Of a DNA stretch of 52,618 nucleotides, positions 1 through 8,697 are shown one piece after another. Position 1 is the first letter of the stretch. Each line of letters begins with the position of its first letter. Location: contig JAFWII010000044.1 of NCBI GenBank assembly GCA_017533785.1, positions 1 to 52,618 of the forward strand, given 5' to 3'. The position numbers and the translations under genes were made by a program. The DNA comes from Erysipelotrichaceae bacterium. Lineage in GTDB: Bacteria > Bacillota_I > Bacilli_A > Erysipelotrichales > Erysipelotrichaceae. The notes below the pieces were generated by a model that made no database searches, was not told the origin of the DNA, and saw only the letters and a program-made list of their open reading frames with translations.

Positions 1-110
1 CAGATTCAATTAACCACTTTCATTATAATCAAGAATCATCAAACATATAAGAACATATCATTCATATTTATCACAAAGATGATATTCATCTTCTATTCGA
101 CGATCAGAAG

Positions 111-157
111 GGAAAAGAAAACCGCAGTTCTCATCAAAAAATGATGAAACTGCGGTT
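111..157 (-). terminator. Rho-independent terminator candidate
   Basis: A 10-bp stem (120-129 with 148-157), a one-base bulge and an inner 6-bp stem (131-136 with 142-147) close on an A5 loop. On the minus strand the stem runs into a T-rich tail. It lies about 80 nt after the phosphatase stop codon. Apart from this, 1-237 shows no gene or RNA that I recognise. Confidence 0.6.
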
Positions 158-237
158 AAAGATCTTCAGATATGATTTCTTAAGTTAGTGGCATTAATCG
201 AGCGATACGCTTTTTTTGTTTGCTTTGATCCTTCGAA

Positions 238-1431
238 CTATTGCAGGCGGGCGATGAAGGCGTCGATCTGTTCTTCGGTCATCCCGGTCTTCAGCAGATA
301 GGCACGGGCATATGGCGCCAGATCAGCTTTCCGGAAATCGACGCTTTCGTCGTTGACAACGAATTTCAGCATGGCATCGAGGTTGCTTTCGAGGATCGTC
401 TGATATTTGTCAGCCTGGTTGGTCTTGCTGATCTGATAGTAGTTGTCATATGTCAGCATGTAATCATCAGCGATCTCCTGATAGCTTGCGCCGCATAATG
501 CTTCCACCAGCATGCAGACAAAGCCGGTACGGTCCTTACCTTCGGTGCAGTGGATCAGATACGGACCTTCCTTTTCGGACAGATCGATGAATCCCTGGGC
601 GATCTTGGCAGCGAAGTCATCGGACAGATAATTCATATTCAGCGCGATCGGCAGCACATTGCCTTTGTCATAGAGTTCCTTCCAGTAAGCGGATGCAAAA
701 TCCGGCTGCGCAAGATACCCTTCGATCTTTTTCTCGTTATCGGAAAGATCGAGGACTGCATTTACCCGGTGTTCCTCGATGAGGGCATTAACGTAGGATG
801 CGCGGTTGTGCTGGTTATCGCAGGGCGAGGCAGAACGGAAAAGGACGTTCTCGCCGATACTGCCCATCCGGATGCTGCGGAAATTCGCGAAGACCACATC
901 GCTCGGATACTTTTCGCGCTCGTCGTAATAATGGATGTCTCTCGCCTCCTGAATGGCACGGTATTTGCCTGCTTCGTTCAGAGCGACGGAAGCGGTGGAA
1001 TGCTCATCCAGTTCAGCCGTCATCCAGAGAGTCTTAATGTTGGCTGCCTTCAGCTCCGCCTCATCCCAGAGGTCTTCGCCGTAATTGATGGCGGCTTTGA
1101 TATAGTCATAGCCCGGGTAGGCGATCAGCAGCGGCTGACCGGCATCGACATAGTAACCGTTGTAATAGGGGATGTCTTCCAGTTTGTAGCCGTTGGAGAA
1201 TTCCACGTTTACACTGTCTCCGTAGACGAAGCCGAGATCGTTGAAATCGTCGATCGTGATCACGATATAGACACCGCCGAACTCGCTTTCATGTTCAGTT
1301 GCAAGATCACGGACTTCCGGGACCGCAGGTGTCTCGGGTTCGGGAGCATCTTCTTTTTTCTCTGCGTTGCAGCCGCTTAGCATGCCTATCAAAAGCAGGG
1401 CAGCCAGCAGCGTCTTGATCCATTTGTTCAT
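238..1431 (-). CDS. Tyrosine-protein phosphatase family lipoprotein
   Basis: Predicted secreted, membrane-tethered phosphatase of 397 residues. The start at 1431 is preferred over an ATG 14 codons upstream because GGAGG sits just before it. The N-terminus is a lipoprotein signal with lipobox LSGC (Cys21), followed by a Pro/Glu-rich linker. The C-terminal half carries the cysteine-phosphatase loop HCTEGKDRTG (Cys295, Arg301), as in the tyrosine/phosphoinositide phosphatase family (PF13350-like). The middle, about residues 40-180, is not recognised. A -10-like TATAGT lies at 1462-1467, so the promoter region is shared with the divergent hydrolase gene. Substrate is unknown: phosphotyrosine, phosphoinositide or phytate are all possible. 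Confidence 0.8.
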   Translation of the reverse strand: MNKWIKTLLAALLLIGMLSGCNAEKKEDAPEPETPAVPEVRDLATEHESEFGGVYIVITIDDFNDLGFVYGDSVNVEFSNGYKLEDIPYYNGYYVDAGQPLLIAYPGYDYIKAAINYGEDLWDEAELKAANIKTLWMTAELDEHSTASVALNEAGKYRAIQEARDIHYYDEREKYPSDVVFANFRSIRMGSIGENVLFRSASPCDNQHNRASYVNALIEEHRVNAVLDLSDNEKKIEGYLAQPDFASAYWKELYDKGNVLPIALNMNYLSDDFAAKIAQGFIDLSEKEGPYLIHCTEGKDRTGFVCMLVEALCGASYQEIADDYMLTYDNYYQISKTNQADKYQTILESNLDAMLKFVVNDESVDFRKADLAPYARAYLLKTGMTEEQIDAFIARLQ

Positions 1432-1574
1432 AAAACTGCCTCCATGGGTCTGCTTATCTTTACTATAGCGCATTTAACGGCTTTTCTGCTTACGGGGAAG
1501 GGAAGACTGCGCTTTTCCGCTATAATGAAATGAGAATAAAGCGTATGAAAATGACCTGGAAGGGGAGACACCGT

Positions 1575-2486
1575 ATGTTTAAGATCCTGCTGATCGTCCT
1601 GATCCTGCTGACGGCAGTGCTTATCGCCGGAGCTTACTGGCTGGCCGGATTTACAATGACCGGAAAAAGACAGACCCTGGACGAAGCCATGACCTGGCAG
1701 TCGGCGCATTATGACACTTCATTTTATGAAAGCCTGGAAAAGAAAGACTATCTGGTAAAAGGAGAAGGAGACTATGAACTGCATGTGCAGTTTCTGAAGA
1801 ATCCTGTTCCTTCCGAAAAGTATGTCATCCTGTCTCACGGCTATACAGACAACCGGATCGGCGATCTGAAATACTTAAAAGTCTATCTTGACCTCGGCTT
1901 TAACTGCATCATCTATGATCTCCGCGGCCATGGTCTGAATGCCCCGGACATCACGACCTACGGGATCCTGGAAGCGAAAGATCTGCTGAAACTGATCGAG
2001 GACACACGGGCACGCTATCCGCAGCTGGAATCTCTCGGCCTGCATGGGGAGTCTCTCGGCGCCGCAACCACGGTCACCTGCCTACAATACAGGCCTGAAG
2101 TCGATTTCGCGGTCGCGGACTGCGGCTTTTCCGATATCGAGAACGTCCTGCGGGGAGCGTATAAAAGCGTAAAGGCACCTTCTTTCCTGTTCGATCTGGC
2201 GGATCTCGGGGCAAGGCTGCGCTACCGTTATTCCCTGAAGGACATGCGTCCGGTCGATGCGCTTGAAAATAACGAGATCCCGGTCCTGTTTCTGCACGGA
2301 GCGGCTGATTCCTTCATTCTGCCGGAAAATTCAAAAAGGATGTACGAGCGCACAAAGGGATATAAGGAACTGTATTATCTGGAAGGGGCGGAACACGCAG
2401 TATCGGTACTGCGGCAGCCCGAAGCCTACGCACGGTATGTATGTGAATTCCTGCGGGCGATCGGACAGATCTCAAAAGAGGGATAA
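1575..2486 (+). CDS. Alpha/beta hydrolase, membrane-anchored
   Basis: A 303-residue serine hydrolase with an N-terminal hydrophobic segment (about residues 3-24), so probably displayed outside the membrane. The oxyanion region is SHGYTDNR, the nucleophile elbow GESLG, the likely acid is in HGAADSFI and the catalytic His in AEHAVS. It resembles peptidase S9-like/BAAT-like hydrolases; the substrate cannot be read. The start at 1575 is chosen because AAGGGGAG lies 8 nt upstream; earlier in-frame ATGs lack such a site. A TATAAT box at 1521-1526 gives a leader of about 40 nt. The gene ends on a terminator shared with the convergent MFS gene. Confidence 0.85.
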   Translation: MFKILLIVLILLTAVLIAGAYWLAGFTMTGKRQTLDEAMTWQSAHYDTSFYESLEKKDYLVKGEGDYELHVQFLKNPVPSEKYVILSHGYTDNRIGDLKYLKVYLDLGFNCIIYDLRGHGLNAPDITTYGILEAKDLLKLIEDTRARYPQLESLGLHGESLGAATTVTCLQYRPEVDFAVADCGFSDIENVLRGAYKSVKAPSFLFDLADLGARLRYRYSLKDMRPVDALENNEIPVLFLHGAADSFILPENSKRMYERTKGYKELYYLEGAEHAVSVLRQPEAYARYVCEFLRAIGQISKEG

Positions 2487-2487
2487 A

Positions 2488-2512
2488 AAAAGAAGACAGC
2501 GTCTTCTTTTTA
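2488..2512. terminator. Bidirectional terminator
   Basis: AAAAGAAGAC (2488-2497) pairs with GTCTTCTTTT (2501-2510) around an AGC loop, with A- and T-tracts on both sides. It lies between two convergent stop codons. Confidence 0.85.
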
Positions 2513-2514
2513 AT

Positions 2515-3702
2515 TTACGCTTTTTTGTCTGCTTCCGGCTGCAGGAAACGCAGCAGCAGGAAACCGCTGAGAGCAGTCAGCACCGTCGCCAGCATAACCA
2601 AAGACCTGACCCCGTAAAGGTCTAATACATACCCGCCGAAAGCGTTCAGCAGCATCTGCACCGCGGTCAGGCACATCGCCTGCAGCGCGTAAGCCAGGGC
2701 GATCTCGTTTCTCTTCATGATCCGATTGATATAGGAAACGAACGCCGGCAACAGCAGAGCCAGCGAAGTTCCCTGCAGGATCTGGGAAGCGTAGATCGGC
2801 ACAACGCTGCGGGCAGCAAACATGATCACGCATTTTACGATGAAACTGGCAACTGCGACGACAAAGATCGGGCGTAGGGCATAGCGCCGTTCGATCAGAT
2901 GAAAGCAGAAGATGAAGGGAACCTCGATGAATGCTTTGATTCCCTGTACGATCCCGTTATCAACAGCCGTTCCGCCGACGCTTTGCAGGATCGGCAGCAG
3001 AAAGTTCTCCATGATCAGCCCGAAACATCCCATCAGCCCGGCGTAACCGAGGCAGGTGAGAAAGAAGGCCCGATGAGATCCCAGAAAACCGCGGAAGCCG
3101 ATCGTCTCGCGCTCTTCCGGCGTCTCTTCGATCTTATCGATCTGATCGAAATGCTTCGCGGTTAAGGCCAAAAACAAAATCAGTAAAACCTGGAAGATTA
3201 CCAGCAGCCAGGCGATAGCCCGCCAGCCTGCTCCGGATGCGATATAACCGAAAACGATGCAGGAAATGCCGAAGGACAGCGAGCCGAAGGAACGGGCCAC
3301 GCCGAAATGGATATCCACGCCGTTTTTGATCAGCGTCGAATTCAGAGATTCGATCAGCGGTACCAGTGAGAAGGTCAGCGCGATGCACAGAAGGTAATCG
3401 AGGCTCAAAGCGAGTGAAGGTTCAGCGAAAAAGGCATTCCCGATATAGAGCAGAAGCAGTATGAGCGACACATAGACGGACATTCGAAAAGCATTGATGC
3501 TCCGGTGTTTTCCCTGCAGCCAGGAGATCAGATAGTTGAAGATAATGCTGGCAAAATTGGCAAGCGCGATCAGGATCCCGATCAAACCGGCACTGTAACC
3601 GCGGCTCAGCATCATAAATGTGCCGAAGCCCGCCAGCGCCGCAAAGCAGACATAGAAAGCTGACTGGATCAGGATGTGGTCCCGGTTTAGGATCTTTTTC
3701 AT
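2515..3702 (-). CDS. MFS transporter (LacY-like/MFS_1_like)
   Basis: A 395-residue polytopic membrane protein with about 12 hydrophobic segments and the overall look of the oligosaccharide/nucleoside:H+ symporter branch of the major facilitator superfamily. A cytoplasmic loop rich in Glu and Asp (around DQIDKIEETPEERE) falls midway, as expected between the two six-helix halves. The start is placed at 3702: a -10 hexamer TACAAT at 3710-3715 ends only 7 nt before it and there is no Shine-Dalgarno, so the mRNA is probably leaderless. An upstream in-frame ATG at 3747 would lie before the promoter. The substrate is unknown. Confidence 0.8.
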   Translation of the reverse strand: MKKILNRDHILIQSAFYVCFAALAGFGTFMMLSRGYSAGLIGILIALANFASIIFNYLISWLQGKHRSINAFRMSVYVSLILLLLYIGNAFFAEPSLALSLDYLLCIALTFSLVPLIESLNSTLIKNGVDIHFGVARSFGSLSFGISCIVFGYIASGAGWRAIAWLLVIFQVLLILFLALTAKHFDQIDKIEETPEERETIGFRGFLGSHRAFFLTCLGYAGLMGCFGLIMENFLLPILQSVGGTAVDNGIVQGIKAFIEVPFIFCFHLIERRYALRPIFVVAVASFIVKCVIMFAARSVVPIYASQILQGTSLALLLPAFVSYINRIMKRNEIALAYALQAMCLTAVQMLLNAFGGYVLDLYGVRSLVMLATVLTALSGFLLLRFLQPEADKKA

Positions 3703-3709
3703 ATTTTCT

Positions 3710-3715
3710 ATTGTA
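3710..3715 (-). promoter_or_regulatory. -10 box of leaderless MFS transcript
   Basis: TACAAT on the minus strand, 7 nt from the ATG at 3702. No purine-rich ribosome site lies between. Confidence 0.5.
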
Positions 3716-3766
3716 CACGATTGGTCGGACCAGTGCTGTGGAAACAAAAAAAGAGGACAGCGTCCT

Positions 3767-4858
3767 CTATTCTTCGATACCGTTCCAGACCGGCTTTCCG
3801 GTGTATTCCTTGAGTTTTGCCTTGCCGTGCAGGACTTTCAGCGTCTCGTTTGCAAGAGCTTCCTGTTCCATCTCACCCGGATAGCAGTAGATCGGGGCGA
3901 TCCAGTCGCAGTTTTTGTGGATCGATTCCGCGATCTCCGGGAAACGCATGAGACCGCCGGTAAGCAGGATGCCGTCAATTTCGCCCTCGAGAGCGACCGC
4001 CATGGCGCCGATCTGTTTCGCGATCTGATAGATCATTGCCCGCCAGACCAGAGCTGCCTTCTTATCGCCGTCGACAACACGCTGATGGATCGTGTCGGCG
4101 TTGCTGGTGCCGAAGTGTGAGACGAATCCGCCTGCGCGGGAGCACATCAGTTCAACTTCCTCTATACTGTGGGATTTCAGAAACTGGATCAGCGGCAGGA
4201 TCGGAACGCTGCCGATGCGGGTCGGAGTGAAGGCACCGTCTCCGCCGGAACCGACGTTGCCGTCGATCATTCTTCCTTTGCGGTGGGCGTGAACAGTGAT
4301 GCCGCCGTCGATATGACAGACGATGAAGTTGCAGTCTTCGTATCTTTTTCCCATTTTCTCGGCATGATAGGTCGCGACCGCTTTCTGGTTCAGAACGTGT
4401 GCCTGCGCATTGTAGTATACTCCCTTGATACCGGTGATCCTGGCTTCTTCGATCAGTTCGTCGACATTGGTCGGGTTCATCGTGTATGCGGGTTTGCCTG
4501 TCTCTTCGGAAAACTTATGTGCGATCATGACGCCGAGTTTGGCAGCGTGTTCGCTTCCGCCGACACCGTCACGAGTGTCTTCATAGAGTTTCTTCGTGAT
4601 CTGCATGACGCCGGCTTCGCAGGGGCAGGCACTGCCGCCGCGGCCGACAAAGACATCGATGTCATCAAGCGAATAGCCATTCTTTTTCAGGATATCGAGA
4701 ACGACCTGCCTGCGGAAGGGCACCTGGTCGTTGACGTGCGGATATTTCAGCAGTTCAGGCGCATCATGGAAGACGCTTTCCTCGAACAGTTTGGTCTCCT
4801 CATCGTGAAGACTGATCTTCGTGGATGTGGAGCCCGGATTGATAATCAGAAGTTTCAT
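3767..4858 (-). CDS. buk: Butyrate kinase family protein, orphan and divergent
   Basis: A 363-residue acetokinase-superfamily enzyme, expected to interconvert a short-chain acyl phosphate plus ADP with the acid plus ATP. The N-terminal phosphate loop NPGSTSTK and the C-terminal GGLMRFPEI region fit butyrate kinase, and the length is normal. Two usually well-kept stretches differ from the second copy at 40929: HIDGGITVHAHRKG where that copy has HLGGGSSCAAHKHG, and SGGDGAF where it has LDGDGPF. No phosphotransacylase lies beside it. A TATAAT at 4914-4919 gives a leader of about 50 nt; GGAG lies 10 nt before the start. It may act on a longer, branched or substituted acid; the butyrate assignment is by family only. 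Confidence 0.8.
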   Translation of the reverse strand: MKLLIINPGSTSTKISLHDEETKLFEESVFHDAPELLKYPHVNDQVPFRRQVVLDILKKNGYSLDDIDVFVGRGGSACPCEAGVMQITKKLYEDTRDGVGGSEHAAKLGVMIAHKFSEETGKPAYTMNPTNVDELIEEARITGIKGVYYNAQAHVLNQKAVATYHAEKMGKRYEDCNFIVCHIDGGITVHAHRKGRMIDGNVGSGGDGAFTPTRIGSVPILPLIQFLKSHSIEEVELMCSRAGGFVSHFGTSNADTIHQRVVDGDKKAALVWRAMIYQIAKQIGAMAVALEGEIDGILLTGGLMRFPEIAESIHKNCDWIAPIYCYPGEMEQEALANETLKVLHGKAKLKEYTGKPVWNGIEE

Positions 4859-4913
4859 AGATCTATTTCTCCATACCGGCAGGTGCCGGACTCTTTTTTA
4901 AAAATACAACGCT

Positions 4914-4919
4914 ATTATA
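4914..4919 (-). promoter_or_regulatory. -10 box for orphan butyrate kinase
   Basis: TATAAT on the minus strand, about 55 nt upstream of the start at 4858. Confidence 0.5.
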
Positions 4920-4973
4920 TCCAAGAACTCTGAAAAAGAAAAAGACCGCTCACGTTAAAGTCGATTACATTAT

Positions 4974-4982
4974 TGTTATAAT
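4974..4982 (+). promoter_or_regulatory. Extended -10 of leaderless GNAT transcript
   Basis: TGT followed by TATAAT (4977-4982), ending 6 nt before the ATG at 4989. The predicted transcription start is at or within 1-2 nt of the A of the start codon. Confidence 0.65.
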
Positions 4983-4988
4983 AAGGAT

Positions 4989-5438
4989 ATGATCCGGTTT
5001 GAAAAAGAAACACTGACAAAGGAGAATATCGCCGAACTGATCAGGCTGTCTCATTGCTGGGCGGAAGAGGAATGTTCGCACGGAATCGTCCCCAACACCA
5101 AGGAAGATCTGAAGGAACCGCTTTATACGGCGAGAGATGAAGGGAAACTGATCGGGTATATTTTCGGCCATTTCTATACCGCTGAAAAGCGGACGTCCTA
5201 TATCGAACCGGGCAGCCGCTGTTTTGAGGTCGATGAATTCTATGTGCTTCCGGAATACCGGAGCCGCGGCATAGGCCGTCAGCTGTTTTCCGTGATCGAG
5301 TCGGAAGTCATGCAGAACGCGGAATACCTGACTCTTGCCACCTCGACCAAGGATTACCGGAAGATCCTCCGCTTTTATACCGAAACGGCCGGCATGGATT
5401 TTCACAGCGCATTTTTGATCAAAAAAGCAGTCCGCTGA
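4989..5438 (+). CDS. GNAT-family N-acetyltransferase
   Basis: A 149-residue acetyl-CoA-dependent acyltransferase of the GNAT fold. The CoA-binding motif is visible as EYRSRGIGRQL after the beta-4 segment VDEFYVLP; the C-terminal ILRFYTETAGM fits the last helix/strand of the fold. The substrate cannot be deduced. It stands alone, divergent from the orphan butyrate kinase, and is followed by a terminator at 5511-5530. The start directly follows an extended -10 box, so translation probably begins on a leaderless mRNA. Confidence 0.8.
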   Translation: MIRFEKETLTKENIAELIRLSHCWAEEECSHGIVPNTKEDLKEPLYTARDEGKLIGYIFGHFYTAEKRTSYIEPGSRCFEVDEFYVLPEYRSRGIGRQLFSVIESEVMQNAEYLTLATSTKDYRKILRFYTETAGMDFHSAFLIKKAVR

Positions 5439-5749
5439 AACGGTCTGTGTGTTTTCGATAATACCCGCATCAATACCCGGATTTTTGTCCGCCTGTTCTG
5501 TACAGGGCGTGCCCGGAGGCCGGGCTTTTTGACATTCTACCGATTATGCTGAAAAAATCGCTGCACACAAGGGAAATTAGAATAAACGTCCTTTTCGTCT
5601 AATTCTCCGGAATTCCCGCATGATAGTGTGGAAATGAAGCAGAGTCTTTATGTTTTTGCGTACATAAGTGACTCGCAGCGGAGTCTTATGCGGGAATGGA
5701 TCTGCACAGGATTCCGGAAAGGTTGGCGGAATTTGCCAGGGAGTTGAAT
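5439..5749 (+). other. Intergenic region with structured 5' leader candidate
   Basis: This 311-nt gap holds the GNAT terminator and, downstream, two inverted repeats. One pairs AATTAGA with TCTAATT near 5576-5605. The other pairs GAGTC-TTATGT with ACATAA-GACTC near 5643-5676. Neither is followed by a T-run. I recognise no known riboswitch class, and no clear sigma-A promoter for the Cna_B gene. Confidence 0.4.
5511..5530 (+). terminator. Rho-independent terminator
   Basis: GCCCGG (5511-5516), loop AGG, CCGGGC (5520-5525), then TTTTT. It ends the GNAT transcript. Confidence 0.85.
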
Positions 5750-7729
5750 ATGAATCAAACGAAAAAGATCCTAATGATCCTGACATTCGTCCTGTTCATG
5801 CTCATCAGCAACAGCGTCGGTATTTCACCGAAGACAAACGTTGCTAAAGCAGACGACGGCGAAACAGCGGAAGTCCTGAACGGCGAGGGCCAGAAAGAAG
5901 AAAAGGAAGAGCCCGGTCAGGCTGCCGAGGAAGAAAAGCAGCAGGAAACCGCAGCTGATCCTGAAAGCGAAGAACCGGCAGTTAATGAGGAAGCGTCGGA
6001 AACCGAAGAAAAGAAAGAAGCCGTCGCTGAGAATGACGCTGCACCGAATGCAGCTGCTCTTCTGGCTGCAAAACCCGAAGGCGAAGTCACAGTCCGTGCT
6101 GCCGATGATGGCGTTGTTCCTTATAATCCGACAGCGATCACCATCTCTGTCACGAAAGTCTGGGACGATAACGATTCCGACCTGCGCCCGTCTTCGATCA
6201 TGGTAAAACTGTATAAATACAAAGGCGAATCCTATACAGACAGTGATCTGTACTCCAGAGCAGCAGTCACCGCTGAAAACAACTGGGAATGCAGTTTTGA
6301 GGTCATTGATACCGAGAGCGATCCGGCATTCTATATAGGGGATGACGGAAGCTACCACGTGTATAATTTTGCCGTCGAGGAAGAACCCATTCCTTATTAC
6401 ACGGAAGTGGAAGCAGCGCACAAAGACCCGGATGTGAATATGGTCGTCTATACCGATTCCGCGAACTGGGTCTGGATCCGGCCGAACAGCGTAAAGACTT
6501 TTGAGGTCTATACAGAAACATACCCCATGTCCTTCATCGCCGCGAAAGACGGTCATGATTTATATATCTGGACACCGGAGGAAGTCAGCGAGATCGAACA
6601 GAAGATGCTGCTTCAGGTAGTCAGAACTCATCCGCAGTTTCCTCACGAAGATTGGGAAGGCACTCATTATCTGACCGGTTTCGGTCATCATGAAGAGGGT
6701 GCTTTCACAATGGTATCGGGAAACCCCGGATCGATCACATTTGACAACAAGTCCGACTGGTCATTCTGGGCAAGAGGAACCTATACCAGAAGCACACCGG
6801 AAGAGAACTCCGCCAGTATCACCAACAAACTCGAAACTGTCGATGTAACAGTCACGAAATCGTGGGACGATGCAGATAATCAGGATGGCATCCGTCCGGA
6901 CGATCTCACCTTGACTTTGAATGTACCGGACGGCGTAACCGCCCCGGATCCGGAAATCACCAAGAACGGTAATTCCTGGACCTACAAATGGTCCGATCTT
7001 CCGAAGATTGATGAGACATATACCGTGACGGAAGAGACTGTCCCGACAGGGTACACCTGTGAGACAAAGACTGTCAACGCGGGTGGCACGATCACCAACA
7101 AGCACACCCCGGAAACCATTGAGCTGAAAATCGTGAAAGTCTGGGATGACGAAGACAACAAGGACGGCAAGCGTCCGGGAACACTTAAGGTGACTTTATC
7201 CAACGGCGATGAGGTTACCCTTTCTGAAAACAATCAGTGGACAGCAACCGTTACAGTTCCGAAATACAATAACGGTCAGGAGATCACCTATACCTGGACG
7301 GAAGGCGATATGCCGGAAGGATACGAACTTCTCAGCACCAAGGTCGCCGGTTTGATCACGACGATCACCAACAAGTACACTCCGGAACCGGAAACGATCG
7401 ACATTACGGTCAAGAAAGTCTGGAACGACGCTAACGACAAGGACAAACTCCGTCCGGCGAAAGTTACTGTTCGTATCCTTGCGAACGGTGATGAGATCGA
7501 ATCGTTTGAGTTGAGCGAAGAAAACAAGTGGACAGCCACTCTAGAAGATCAGCCGGTCAGCGATGGTGAAAAAGAGATCACATACACTGTCAACGAAGAC
7601 ACTGTCAAATCTTATACGACCGCGATCAGCGGCAGCGCGAAAGACGGATTCACCGTAACGAACTCCCATACTCCGCCGTCACCGCCAACTCCCCCGAAGC
7701 CGCCGGTACCGAACACCGCCGGTAAATAA
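5750..7729 (+). CDS. Secreted Cna_B-repeat surface protein without membrane anchor
   Basis: A 659-residue secreted protein. The start at 5750 has GGGAG 6 nt upstream and opens a Sec signal peptide (KK, then a long hydrophobic core, likely cleavage after AKA). An acidic Glu/Lys/Ala-rich stretch follows (about residues 40-115). Four Cna_B-type units begin near residues 128, 364, 457 and 550, each opening with a VTKVWDD-like strand whose Lys could form the intramolecular isopeptide and closing with a TNK/TNS Asn. The first unit is about 235 residues because of an insertion rich in aromatic residues. The C-terminus is a Pro-rich stalk ending PVPNTAGK and a stop: a sorting-motif-like sequence with no hydrophobic segment or charged tail. 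It is probably a stalk or adhesin-like protein; how it is retained is unclear. Confidence 0.85.
   Translation: MNQTKKILMILTFVLFMLISNSVGISPKTNVAKADDGETAEVLNGEGQKEEKEEPGQAAEEEKQQETAADPESEEPAVNEEASETEEKKEAVAENDAAPNAAALLAAKPEGEVTVRAADDGVVPYNPTAITISVTKVWDDNDSDLRPSSIMVKLYKYKGESYTDSDLYSRAAVTAENNWECSFEVIDTESDPAFYIGDDGSYHVYNFAVEEEPIPYYTEVEAAHKDPDVNMVVYTDSANWVWIRPNSVKTFEVYTETYPMSFIAAKDGHDLYIWTPEEVSEIEQKMLLQVVRTHPQFPHEDWEGTHYLTGFGHHEEGAFTMVSGNPGSITFDNKSDWSFWARGTYTRSTPEENSASITNKLETVDVTVTKSWDDADNQDGIRPDDLTLTLNVPDGVTAPDPEITKNGNSWTYKWSDLPKIDETYTVTEETVPTGYTCETKTVNAGGTITNKHTPETIELKIVKVWDDEDNKDGKRPGTLKVTLSNGDEVTLSENNQWTATVTVPKYNNGQEITYTWTEGDMPEGYELLSTKVAGLITTITNKYTPEPETIDITVKKVWNDANDKDKLRPAKVTVRILANGDEIESFELSEENKWTATLEDQPVSDGEKEITYTVNEDTVKSYTTAISGSAKDGFTVTNSHTPPSPPTPPKPPVPNTAGK
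6131..7668 (+). repeat. Four tandem Cna_B-like repeat units
   Basis: Four units within one protein, recognised by recurring V/I-T-V-x-K-x-W-D/N-D openings and Y-T-V/W-T-E ... T-N-K closings. The last three are about 93 residues each and the first is about 235. The repeats are diverged at DNA level. Confidence 0.75.
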
Positions 7730-7738
7730 TCAACAAAT

Positions 7739-7772
7739 AAGGTCATGCCGCAGGGCACGACCTTTCTTTTTT
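7739..7772 (+). terminator. Rho-independent terminator
   Basis: AAGGTC-TGCC pairs with GGCA-GACCTT (7739-7764), followed by TCTTTTTT. It lies directly after the Cna_B gene. Confidence 0.85.
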
Positions 7773-7812
7773 GCTTTTACATAGTTTCAGATATTCACCG
7801 GCATACAGATTC

Positions 7813-7821
7813 TGCTATGAT
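7813..7821 (+). promoter_or_regulatory. Extended -10 of leaderless EamA transcript
   Basis: TGC followed by TATGAT (7816-7821), 6 nt before the ATG at 7828. Confidence 0.6.
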
Positions 7822-7827
7822 TGTCTT

Positions 7828-8679
7828 ATGCTGAAAAAACAGTACCTTTACTCTCTCCTGTTGCTTCTGACAGCGGCGATCTGGGGTTTCGCCTTTACCG
7901 CACAGCGTATTGGGGCAGACTATGTCGATCCTCTGATGTTTCTGGCCTGCCGCAGCTGGCTCGCCTTTTTCGTGATCCTGATCTTCCGCCAGGTGCGCAG
8001 ACCGGCGAAAGACGATCCGAAGACGCTGATCAGAGGCGGGGTAATCTGCGGTTTTGCGATGTTCATGGGCTCGATTCTGCAGCAGATTGCAATTCCAATG
8101 ACGACGACCGCGAAGGCAGGTTTCCTGACGGCGATGTATGTTGTGATCGTGCCTTTGATCACCTTCTTTTCCGGCAACCGGATCTCGCGCCGTGTACTTT
8201 TGGCGGTCGTTCTTAATGTCGCCGGTCTATGGCTTCTCTGCATGAACGGAGACCTTGGTTTCGGTACAGGAGAAGTTCTGCTGACCGTCTGCGCGTTCTT
8301 CTTTGCGCTGCAGATCATCGCGATCAATCATTATGTAAAACTCGTTGACGGGATCACGCTCTCACTGATGCAGGTACTGACTGTGGCTGTGCTAAGCACA
8401 GTGCTTCTGTTTGCTTCCGGACGTTTCAGCACATCCGGTCTCCGCGAAGCGCTGCCGACACTGTTATACGCCGGTATCCTGTCAGGAGGCGTTGCCTATA
8501 CGTTCCAGATCATCGGACAGAAAAACGTTCATCCGACTTTGGCTTCGATCATCATGTGCATGGAAAGCGTGTTTTCCGCTCTGGGAGGCTGGCTGATCCT
8601 TCACCAGATGCTGAGTTTAAAAGAGCTCTGCGGGGCAGGGCTCATGTTTATAGCTGTGATACTCGCTTCGCTCAGTTAA
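7828..8679 (+). CDS. EamA/DMT-family transporter
   Basis: A 283-residue protein with about ten transmembrane helices in two EamA halves. It starts MLKKQYLYSLLLLLTAAIWG and repeats the family pattern near the C-terminus (SIIMCMESVFSALGGWL). DMT members of this size export amino acids or metabolites; the substrate is unknown. The start at 7828 sits 6 nt after an extended -10 box and lacks a ribosome site, so upstream in-frame starts are rejected. Its last 8 nt overlap the convergent ECF gene, and a terminator hairpin spans both stop codons. Confidence 0.85.
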   Translation: MLKKQYLYSLLLLLTAAIWGFAFTAQRIGADYVDPLMFLACRSWLAFFVILIFRQVRRPAKDDPKTLIRGGVICGFAMFMGSILQQIAIPMTTTAKAGFLTAMYVVIVPLITFFSGNRISRRVLLAVVLNVAGLWLLCMNGDLGFGTGEVLLTVCAFFFALQIIAINHYVKLVDGITLSLMQVLTVAVLSTVLLFASGRFSTSGLREALPTLLYAGILSGGVAYTFQIIGQKNVHPTLASIIMCMESVFSALGGWLILHQMLSLKELCGAGLMFIAVILASLS

Positions 8680-8697
8680 CGCTGAGCTTTGCTTTTT
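8670..8697 (+). terminator. Terminator embedded in overlapping gene ends
   Basis: GCTCAG (8670-8675), loop TTAACG, CTGAGC (8682-8687), then TTTGCTTTTT. It contains the stop codons of both the EamA gene and the convergent ECF gene. Confidence 0.7.

Noticed and set aside
5439..5749. A known riboswitch or small RNA before the Cna_B gene
   Set aside because: Inverted repeats are present, but no conserved core of any class I know; kept only as an unclassified leader.
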